Positions 16,803-22,371 of a DNA stretch of 38,118 nucleotides are shown piece after piece. The stretch is from DAIRUS01 sp036803205 (GTDB taxonomy: Bacteria; Patescibacteriota; Minisyncoccia; Minisyncoccales; GBS-2), in NCBI GenBank assembly GCA_036803205.1, contig DAIRUS010000008.1:1-38118 (forward strand). The letters run 5' to 3'. Made by a program: the position numbers and the translations under genes. Positions within the stretch are counted from its first letter, which is position 1. Each line of letters starts with the position of its first letter. Below the pieces are notes generated by a model. The model worked only from the letters and a program-made list of their open reading frames with translations. It was not told where the DNA came from and searched no databases.

Positions 16803-16889
16803 GGGTCGGGAGGAAGCACTCACAAAAGACTTAGAGTTGGAGTTAACTCTCCCGGCCCGCTCAAAAGCCCGAATTTAGTTCGGGCTTTT
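16803..16889 (+). ncRNA. Candidate small RNA 2 (about 87 nt)
   Basis: GGGTCGGGAG (16803-16812) pairs with CTCCCGGCCC (16849-16858), a 10-bp closing stem with one U-G pair. Inside is a 36-base region with a small AGTT/AACT hairpin (16835-16848) and the exposed segment GAAGCACTCACAAAAG. That segment is complementary to the 5' end of candidate small RNA 1. A separate terminator hairpin follows at 16863. GC content is clearly above the surrounding DNA, as for a structured RNA. No coding frame fits. It is not tmRNA, 6S or SRP RNA as far as I can tell. Confidence 0.6.
16863..16889. terminator. Intrinsic terminator of candidate small RNA 2, usable from both strands
   Basis: AAAAGCCCGAA (16863-16873) and TTCGGGCTTTT (16879-16889) form a perfect 11-bp stem with loop TTTAG. 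A-tract and T-tract ends make it bidirectional. It insulates murB from upstream transcription. Confidence 0.9.
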
Positions 16890-16943
16890 AAATTTTAAGA
16901 ATTTGAACTAAAATAAAAGAACAAAAACGATACGAAGAAAAAG

Positions 16944-17840
16944 ATGAGGATGGAAAAATATTTACCCACAATTCAAAAAGATGTTTCTCTAAAAGACTAC
17001 ACCACTTTTAAGGTTGGAGGACCAGCTAAATATTTTTTTGTAGCGAGAACAAAAGAGGATTTAATAAAAGCGGTGAAGGTAGCGAAAAAATTAAAGTTAC
17101 CTCTTTTTATTTTGGGAGGAGGAAGCAAACTATTGGTTTCGGATAAGGGATTTGAGGGGTTGGTTATCAAAATTCAAAATTCAAAATTCAAAATTCAAAA
17201 CGAAAATTCAAAAGGCAAAATTTTTTGTGAAGCAGGCATCTTATTGTCTTTTTTAGTTTCAGTGGCGGCAAAAAAAAGTTTTACTGGTTTAGAGTGGGCA
17301 ATAGGAATTCCGGGAACGGCGGGAGGAGCAATCTATGGGAACGCCGGAGCGTTTGGAAAATCGATGGCAGAAATTGTAAAAGAGGTTGAAGCCATCGATA
17401 TTAAAAATCTAAAAATCAAAAAATTAAAAAATAAAGAATGTAAATTTGGTTATCGAGATAGTATTTTCAAACGCAAAAAAAATTTAATTATTCTTTCGGT
17501 TAATTTACAACTTGAAAAAGGTGACAAAAAAGAAATAAAAAAGAAAATCAGAGAATATTTAAAATATCGAAAAGAAACCCAACCTTTAAACTTTCCTTCA
17601 GCTGGCTCTATTTTTAAAAATCCTTCAGGTTTTTCGGCTGGGGAACTAATTGAGAAATGTCATTTAAAAGGAAAAAGAATTGGTAACGCCCAGATTTCAA
17701 AAAAACATGCCAATTTTATTTTAAATTTAGGAAATGCCAAGGCAGAGGATATTGAAAAATTAATAAAATTAGCTAAAAAGGAGGTAAAAAATAAATTCGG
17801 CATTGAATTAAAAGAAGAAATACAGTTTTTAGGTTTTTAA
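16944..17840 (+). CDS. murB: UDP-N-acetylenolpyruvoylglucosamine reductase
   Basis: This FAD enzyme reduces UDP-GlcNAc-enolpyruvate to UDP-MurNAc for peptidoglycan. FAD-binding pieces TTFKVGGPA, LGGGSKLLVSD and GIPGTAGGAIYGNAGA are all present. The catalytic residues are Arg171 (YRDS), Ser222 (SAGSIFKNP) and Glu292 (KEEIQFLG). Residues 76-92 are a low-complexity KIQNSKFKIQNENSKG segment encoded by a 7-bp tandem repeat (17168-17200). It falls in the loop between two strands of the FAD domain, where an insertion should be tolerated. The start is ATG 16944; ATG 16950 is nearly as good, and the ribosome site is weak. It is a single-gene unit between the small-RNA terminator and a 358-base gap. 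Confidence 0.95.
   Translation: MRMEKYLPTIQKDVSLKDYTTFKVGGPAKYFFVARTKEDLIKAVKVAKKLKLPLFILGGGSKLLVSDKGFEGLVIKIQNSKFKIQNENSKGKIFCEAGILLSFLVSVAAKKSFTGLEWAIGIPGTAGGAIYGNAGAFGKSMAEIVKEVEAIDIKNLKIKKLKNKECKFGYRDSIFKRKKNLIILSVNLQLEKGDKKEIKKKIREYLKYRKETQPLNFPSAGSIFKNPSGFSAGELIEKCHLKGKRIGNAQISKKHANFILNLGNAKAEDIEKLIKLAKKEVKNKFGIELKEEIQFLGF
17168..17200 (+). repeat. 7-bp tandem repeat (CAAAATT x 4.7) inside murB
   Basis: Four exact CAAAATT units run from 17168 to 17195, followed by CAAAA and a degenerate extension CGAAAATTCAAAA. Because 7 is not a multiple of 3, gain or loss of one unit would shift the murB frame. Confidence 0.92.
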
Positions 17841-17988
17841 AAAATAAAGGTAAAAATTTTTAAAAATAATTTTTTAATAATTGTGTATAACTGACGTTCA
17901 ATGGGATTGACAATATTTTTTGAAATGAAAAAATAGAATAATCTACTACTTTAAAAATTATTTCAGAAATTTTTATAATAGAAATTTT

Positions 17989-18011
17989 GCAAATAGCAGT
18001 CGACTATTTGC
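17989..18011. other. Perfect 8-bp inverted repeat in the murB-arginine decarboxylase gap
   Basis: GCAAATAG (17989-17996) and CTATTTGC (18004-18011) are separated by CAGTCGA and flanked by AAATTT on each side. No T-tract follows directly, so it is a poor terminator. It could be an operator or leader hairpin for the polyamine operon. The remaining 358-base gap (17841-18198) is very AT-rich, with one possible broken small reading frame. Confidence 0.5.
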
Positions 18012-18035
18012 CGAAATTTTAAAAATATTTCTACT

Positions 18036-18190
18036 ATGGCTAAAAAAAAGAAAACAAAGAAGAAATAGAATTTTTAGTTCAAACAAGATTGTGGTTAGAT
18101 TATCACTCATATCTTTGTGGTTTAAGGATAGTAAATTGTGAAGTTGCTTCAAGGGTAGGTTTTATTTTTCAAAGTGAAAACAGCCATTAA
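18036..18190 (+). pseudogene. Possible frameshifted small gene upstream of the polyamine operon
   Basis: ATG 18036 opens MAKKKKTKKK and stops at a TAG. In another frame the same stretch continues open as KEEIEFLVQTRLWLDYHSYL and on to a TAA at 18188-18190. One extra A in the eight-A run (18041-18048) would fuse them into a roughly 50-residue protein with a basic start and a more globular remainder. It ends 8 bases before the decarboxylase start. I do not recognise it, and it could be chance. Confidence 0.25.
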
Positions 18191-18198
18191 GATAAAAA

Positions 18199-18741
18199 AT
18201 GATTCCAGCTAAATTTTTTTTAACCAAAGGGGTAGGAATTCACAAAGAAAAATTAACCTCTTTTGAAATGGCTTTGCGGGACGCCTCAATTGAAAAGTTT
18301 AATTTAGTTCACGTCTCAAGTATTTTACCTCCCAATTGCAAAAGGATTAGTAGAGAAGAGGCTTTCCGAGAATTAAAGCCAGGCCAGATTGTTTTTTGTG
18401 TGATGAGCGAAAATGCCACCAACGAACCCAATCGTCTTATTGCCGCGGCTATTGGATGCGCCATTCCGGCTGATAGCTTCCATCATGGCTATATTGCCGA
18501 GCATCATGCTTTTGGTCAAACCGAAGAATATGCTGGGGAATATGCTGAAGATTTAGCCGCCTCAATGTTGGCTACCACTCTGGGGATTGAGTTTGACCCT
18601 AATGCTGCCTGGGATGAAAGGGAAAAACTTTATAAAATGAGTGGAAAGATTATTAAGACAATTAACATTACCCAGTCAGCCCGAGGCAATAAAGATGGTT
18701 TGTGGACAACAGTTGTGGCCGCCATTGTTTTTCTGCCCTAA
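18199..18741 (+). CDS. pdaD: Pyruvoyl-dependent arginine decarboxylase
   Basis: It converts arginine to agmatine, the first step of the polyamine route. It belongs to the PvlArgDC family, which cleaves itself to make a covalent pyruvoyl group. The cleavage motif NLVHVSSILPP places the break between Ser40 and Ser41. The substrate-side Glu region VMSENATNEPNRLIAAAIGCAIP and GYIAEHHAFGQTEEYAGE are typical. At 180 residues it has the normal length, and TTVVAAIVFLP is the usual C-terminus. No PLP-type decarboxylase is needed. It leads the operon: the next start is 5 bases after its stop. Confidence 0.93.
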   Translation: MIPAKFFLTKGVGIHKEKLTSFEMALRDASIEKFNLVHVSSILPPNCKRISREEAFRELKPGQIVFCVMSENATNEPNRLIAAAIGCAIPADSFHHGYIAEHHAFGQTEEYAGEYAEDLAASMLATTLGIEFDPNAAWDEREKLYKMSGKIIKTINITQSARGNKDGLWTTVVAAIVFLP

Positions 18742-18746
18742 AATTT

Positions 18747-19766
18747 ATGAAAAGGAATTATTTGAAAGACAACCTGGAAGCCATAGAAATTAAAACTCCA
18801 AAAACTATTTCTCAACTTATAGCCGAAATGGCCAAAACCGGCTTTCAAGGAAGAAAATTAGGGGAGGTGGTTGAGGTTTGGGAAAAAATGCTTAAGGCGA
18901 AAGATTTAACAATTTTTTTAGGTTACGCCGGTTCTTTAAGTACCACCGGACAATGGAAAGAAATTTGTTGGTTAATTAAAAATAGATTTATTGATGTTTT
19001 AGTGTCAACTGGTGCCAATATTTCCGAAGATCTTCAAGATGCTTTAGGACACGGATATTGGCAGGGAAGTCATAATGTTAATGATGAAGAATTATTTAAA
19101 AGAAATATCTTTAGATATTATGATGTTTTTACCGATGGCATTAAGTATCGGAAAATGACCAATTTAATTAGAAATTTTATTAATACCTTAAAAGAGAATT
19201 ATCCTTATTCCAGCCGAGAATTTTGTTATCTATTTGGAGAATTTTTAGCCAAAAGAAAAATCAATTGCATTTTATCTACCGCTTATCAAGAAAAAGTTCC
19301 AGTTTTCTCCCCAGCAATAATGGATAGCGAATATGGTATTGCGGCGGTTTTGGCGAAAAGGAAAGATAAAAAAAATATTATTGTTGACCAGGTTAAAGAT
19401 TTTGATGAGTTTACCAAAATAGGTGAGTACTCCAGGAAAACAGGAGTTATTTATATTGGTGGTGGGGTACCAAAAGATTATACTCAATTGTTGACAGCCA
19501 CCGTTGCTCTTTTGCGAGGAGAAAAACTAGAGTTTCCCCATTCTTATGCTATTCAGATTACAACCGATAATCCCGTCTATGGCGGACTTTCAGGTTGTAC
19601 TTTTGAAGAAGCGGTGAGTTGGGGAAAAGAAAAGAAAACTGCTCCCAAGGTCCAATGCTACTGTGATGCCACCATCGCCTTACCCATCATTTGCCACGCT
19701 TTAGCCGAGAGAATTAAATTTAAAAGGAAAACTCCCAATTTTTCAAAAATCTTTGAAAATCCCTGA
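18747..19766 (+). CDS. Deoxyhypusine synthase-family enzyme (DHS/homospermidine synthase-like)
   Basis: Deoxyhypusine synthases move the aminobutyl group of spermidine to a lysine, and some bacterial relatives make homospermidine. Visible signatures are VSTGANISEDLQDALG (NAD site), YYDVFTDGIKYRK, SPAIMDSEYGI and VIYIGGGVPKDY. The catalytic lysine is conserved as Lys294 in EEAVSWGKEKK. Length (339 aa from ATG 18747) is normal. A longer frame from ATG 18702 would overlap the decarboxylase and adds a non-family N-terminus. Bacteria lack eIF5A, so the usual protein acceptor should be absent; polyamine transfer (for example to putrescine) is the likelier role given the operon. Substrate is unproven. 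Confidence 0.88.
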   Translation: MKRNYLKDNLEAIEIKTPKTISQLIAEMAKTGFQGRKLGEVVEVWEKMLKAKDLTIFLGYAGSLSTTGQWKEICWLIKNRFIDVLVSTGANISEDLQDALGHGYWQGSHNVNDEELFKRNIFRYYDVFTDGIKYRKMTNLIRNFINTLKENYPYSSREFCYLFGEFLAKRKINCILSTAYQEKVPVFSPAIMDSEYGIAAVLAKRKDKKNIIVDQVKDFDEFTKIGEYSRKTGVIYIGGGVPKDYTQLLTATVALLRGEKLEFPHSYAIQITTDNPVYGGLSGCTFEEAVSWGKEKKTAPKVQCYCDATIALPIICHALAERIKFKRKTPNFSKIFENP

Positions 19767-19767
19767 T

Positions 19768-20628
19768 ATGGGAAAATTAACCGTCAGAAGAGATCTCTAT
19801 TTTGGTGGAATTAAAAACCAGGATTTTAAAAAGGCAAAGATTGTTATTCTACCCGTCCCCTTTGAGGCAACCACTTCTTATTTGAAAGGAACCAAAAAAG
19901 GACCAAGAGCCATTCTTGAAGCCTCAGAACAAATTGAAGAGATTTGGGGCGAAGAATTTCCTTCAAAGATAGAAAGAGAAAAACTGATATTTACCACTAG
20001 AGAAATCAAATTAGGAAAAAATCCTCAAAAAGCAATTTTAAGACTTTTTCGAATTTTAAAAAAGTTTTTTCAAAAAGAAAAAACTCCTTTTATTTTAGGT
20101 GGAGAACACACTCTGACTTTAGCCGGAGTAATGGCCGCCAAAGAAAAATATTCAAATTTATCGGTTTTACAATTAGACGCTCATTCTGATTTAAGAGATG
20201 AATATTTGGGAGAAAGATTTTCTCACGCCTGCGTGATGAGAAGAATTAAAGAGATGGGAGTTCCAATTACGGCAGTAGGCATAAGGAGTATTGACTGTGA
20301 TGTGGCTGAATTTATAAAAAGAGAGAGAATTAAAAATATCTTTTTTTCTTCTCCATTGCCGACGGAGAAAATTTTGAAGACGCTTTCAAAAAATGTTTAT
20401 TTAACTTTGGATTTTGATTTTTTTGACCCTTCGATTATGCCTTCAGTAGGAACTCCTCAACCCGGCGGATTTTTTTGGGAAGAAACCAATAATTTTTTAA
20501 AGAAAATTTTTGAAAGAAAAAACGTTATCGGAGCCGACTTTGTTGAATTATGCCCAATTCCGGATTTTTTTGCTCCTAATTTTATGGCGGCAAAACTCAT
20601 TTACAAAATAATAACTTTTGTTATATAA
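19768..20628 (+). CDS. speB: Agmatinase-like ureohydrolase
   Basis: This arginase-fold binuclear manganese enzyme most likely splits agmatine to putrescine and urea. It might instead act on N1-aminopropylagmatine to give spermidine, as in thermophiles. Metal ligands are all present: His114 (GGEHT), Asp137/His139/Asp141 (LDAHSD) and Asp215/Asp217 (LDFDFFDP). GTPQPGG and GADFVELCP complete the fold. ATG 19768 starts one base after the upstream stop and is preferred over TTG 19753, which overlaps that gene. The 286-residue length is normal. The decarboxylase upstream supplies its expected substrate. Confidence 0.92.
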   Translation: MGKLTVRRDLYFGGIKNQDFKKAKIVILPVPFEATTSYLKGTKKGPRAILEASEQIEEIWGEEFPSKIEREKLIFTTREIKLGKNPQKAILRLFRILKKFFQKEKTPFILGGEHTLTLAGVMAAKEKYSNLSVLQLDAHSDLRDEYLGERFSHACVMRRIKEMGVPITAVGIRSIDCDVAEFIKRERIKNIFFSSPLPTEKILKTLSKNVYLTLDFDFFDPSIMPSVGTPQPGGFFWEETNNFLKKIFERKNVIGADFVELCPIPDFFAPNFMAAKLIYKIITFVI

Positions 20629-20671
20629 TATCATTGTTAATCGCTTTTTGTTTCTCTCTTTGTTTTTACCC

Positions 20672-20756
20672 CACCGGGAAATTTCTGGTGAGGGAGAAAA
20701 GCCCCCGAGGAGAATTTTGACGAATTCAGCAAAATAGTTCAAACTTTAACCAGGGG
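20672..20756 (+). promoter_or_regulatory. Possible structured leader before the AdoMet decarboxylase gene
   Basis: The 150-base gap inside an otherwise packed operon contains three potential helices. CACCGGGAAATTTCTGGTG (20672-20690) is self-complementary. ATTTTG (20714-20719) can pair with CAAAAT (20730-20735). CCCC (in 20702-20706) can pair with GGGG (20753-20756), which would enclose the middle hairpin and hide the AGGGG in front of TTG 20764. This could be a polyamine- or SAM-responsive control element. No known riboswitch class is recognised. Confidence 0.35.
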
Positions 20757-20778
20757 TAAGCGATTGACTTTTAAAAAC

Positions 20779-21168
20779 ATGGCAAAAACAAAGAGATCCA
20801 GAAAATGGGTCAAGGAAAAACAGAAAATATATGCCGGTCTGCATTTAATTGTCGAATTTTGGGGCGGAAAAATTATTGAAAATTCAAGAAAAATTGAAAG
20901 GATTTTAATTTTGGCAGCTAAAAAAGCTGGTAATACTCCTTTAAGAACCGCTATTCACAAATTTTCACCCCGCGGCATCACCGGGGTTTTATTATTGGCC
21001 GAAAGCCATATTGCCTTTCATTCTTGGCCGGAAATTAATTATTTAGCTATTGATATTTTCACTTGCGGAAAAAAAAGTTTTCCTCAAAAAGCATTAAATT
21101 ATTTAAAGAAAGAGTTTGAGCCAAAAAAGGTAAAAGTTTATAAAATTAAAAGGGGAATATATGAATGA
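20779..21168 (+). CDS. speD: S-adenosylmethionine decarboxylase proenzyme (pyruvoyl-type)
   Basis: It makes decarboxylated AdoMet, the aminopropyl donor. It is a class 1B SpeD of 129 residues. Self-cleavage occurs at Glu75-Ser76 in LLLAESHIAFHSWPE. His81 and Cys96 (DIFTCG) keep the same spacing from the cleavage serine as in the Thermotoga enzyme (S63/H68/C83). The N-terminus carries an unusual ~17-residue basic extension (MAKTKRSRKW and on) before the normal start of the fold. An upstream TTG at 20764 has AGGGG seven bases before it and adds five residues, so the start is uncertain. Its last 8 bases overlap the BpsA-like gene. Confidence 0.93.
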   Translation: MAKTKRSRKWVKEKQKIYAGLHLIVEFWGGKIIENSRKIERILILAAKKAGNTPLRTAIHKFSPRGITGVLLLAESHIAFHSWPEINYLAIDIFTCGKKSFPQKALNYLKKEFEPKKVKVYKIKRGIYE

Positions 21169-22267
21169 GTTGAGAAGATTATATTCCCAATTTTTGGATT
21201 TTAAAATAAAAAATTTAGCTAAAGATAAAAAATTTTGGTTTGGAGTTAAAGAAGCAGGGTTTGACGAGAAAAAGATTAAAAAAGAGGTTGAAATTTACGA
21301 AAGGGAAAGTTTTTTTAATTTTCTTAAATTTCTCAAAGATATTTTTTTCATTGAAAATGCCTTAAATTTAAATCGAAAATGGTCCACCGATCAGTGGGTA
21401 CCCTATTATTATCTTACATTTTTAAAAAAGAAAGAGATCATTTCTCTCAAAAAAAACGGCAAGATTAAGGTTTTAAAAAAAGAACTATTAAATTTTTTTC
21501 CTTGTTCAAGAAACGAGGAGGAAATAAAAACAATTATTGAGAAAAAATTAAAGACAAAATTAAATTTGGAAGCTCCCAGCAATTTTTTATTTCAGACCAC
21601 TATCAAGCCGGTCTATGATCAATTGCCGATTTCTACCTCATCAACTCTTTTTTTAATAAAAAAAATTTTAGATTATTTACCATCTTACCAAAAATTTTTA
21701 TTTATTGGTGACGATGATTTAGTTTCAATTTATCTTTCTCTTGTCGAACCCAAAATTGAATCTTTGGTTATTGATATTGATAAAGAACTTTTGGGAAAAA
21801 TTGAAGAGATTTCAGAAAAATTGAGATTGAAAATTAAGACTAAAAAAGTTGATATTTTGGAGAAAAAAGGGCTGGCCGAAAAATTTGTTGGCTTTCTCAT
21901 TAGTCCCGTTTATACCTTTGAAGGGGTGAAAAATTTTTTAAATTTTGGTTTAAATTATCTAAGTAAAGATGGGGGCTATGTTTTTTTAAATTTAGCTGAC
22001 GAAGCTATTGGAAATAGAATATTATTTTTGGAAAAATTCTTTTTTGAAAAAAAACTAAAAATTGAAGAAGTAATTTTTGGTAAAATTTATTATCCTTGGC
22101 GCCTTACCCACTTTGAAGATGAAGTAATGTTTAAAAGATTAAGGAAAGATTTTTCCAAAAAAACAATTGAAAAGAGTTCTTTGATTGGAAGTTCGTTATG
22201 GATTTTTAACTATCTTCCTTTTGAACTCCCTGAACCAAAAAAACAACCCCTCTACGCCTATTTATAA
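21161..22267 (+). CDS. bpsA: BpsA-like branched-chain polyamine synthase (DUF43 aminopropyltransferase)
   Basis: Archaeal and thermophile BpsA adds aminopropyl groups from decarboxylated AdoMet to spermidine, giving branched N4-bis(aminopropyl)spermidine. Here an N-terminal winged-helix-like region (1-140) is followed by YDQLPISTSST (152-162), the glycine/aspartate loop FIGDDDLVSIYLS (181-193), VIDIDKELLGKIEE (203-216) and SPVYTFEGVKNFLNFGL, all positioned as in the family. The 368-residue length fits. It is translationally coupled to speD (8-base overlap), its co-substrate supplier. No SpeE-type spermidine synthase is in the window, so this enzyme may also make the linear product. Substrate specificity is inferred. 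Confidence 0.83.
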   Translation: MNELRRLYSQFLDFKIKNLAKDKKFWFGVKEAGFDEKKIKKEVEIYERESFFNFLKFLKDIFFIENALNLNRKWSTDQWVPYYYLTFLKKKEIISLKKNGKIKVLKKELLNFFPCSRNEEEIKTIIEKKLKTKLNLEAPSNFLFQTTIKPVYDQLPISTSSTLFLIKKILDYLPSYQKFLFIGDDDLVSIYLSLVEPKIESLVIDIDKELLGKIEEISEKLRLKIKTKKVDILEKKGLAEKFVGFLISPVYTFEGVKNFLNFGLNYLSKDGGYVFLNLADEAIGNRILFLEKFFFEKKLKIEEVIFGKIYYPWRLTHFEDEVMFKRLRKDFSKKTIEKSSLIGSSLWIFNYLPFELPEPKKQPLYAYL

Positions 22268-22308
22268 TTTTTTATAAACAAGCTGTTTTGAAGAAAAAGG
22301 GGTTTTTT
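22245..22308 (+). terminator. Possible terminator at the end of the polyamine operon
   Basis: AACCCC (22245-22250) can pair with GGGGTT (22299-22304), followed by a T run to 22308. The 48-base loop contains a TTTATAA/TTATAAA hairpin. The stem is short for such a loop, so this is weak. Confidence 0.3.
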
Positions 22309-22335
22309 AATTTAATGTAAGAATTGAACCAAGCT

Positions 22336-22364
22336 TTGATAAAAAATTAACTTTGGGATAAAAT
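22336..22364 (+). promoter_or_regulatory. secA promoter giving a nearly leaderless message
   Basis: TTGATA (22336-22341) and TAAAAT (22359-22364) have 17-base spacing. The start site would fall at about 22371, one base before the secA ATG, leaving no room for a Shine-Dalgarno. Confidence 0.55.
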
Positions 22365-22371
22365 TTAAAAT

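Noticed and set aside
15869..16825. 15-base inverted repeats as terminal repeats of a transposon carrying the PaaX/Cas2-like gene
   Set aside because: The repeats lie inside two transcription units with promoters and terminators, no target-site duplication is visible, and the gene is not a transposase. Kept only as an alternative.
16803..16889. Small RNA 2 as tmRNA, 6S RNA or SRP RNA
   Set aside because: It is under 90 bases, has no tRNA-like ends or tag ORF, no long 6S-type open bulge, and no SRP-type GNAR tetraloop helix.
15830..16900. CRISPR locus around the Cas2-like gene
   Set aside because: No array of regularly spaced repeats and no cas1 or other cas gene. The 20-base repeat occurs only twice, about 700 bases apart, with a gene between.
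17168..17200. murB repeat as a true phase-variation switch
   Set aside because: Switching off an essential cell-wall gene would be lethal. Slippage risk is noted but adaptive phase variation is unlikely.
18702..18746. Longer start for the DHS-like enzyme
   Set aside because: It would overlap the arginine decarboxylase end and add a cysteine-rich, non-family peptide. ATG 18747 lies 5 bases past that stop.
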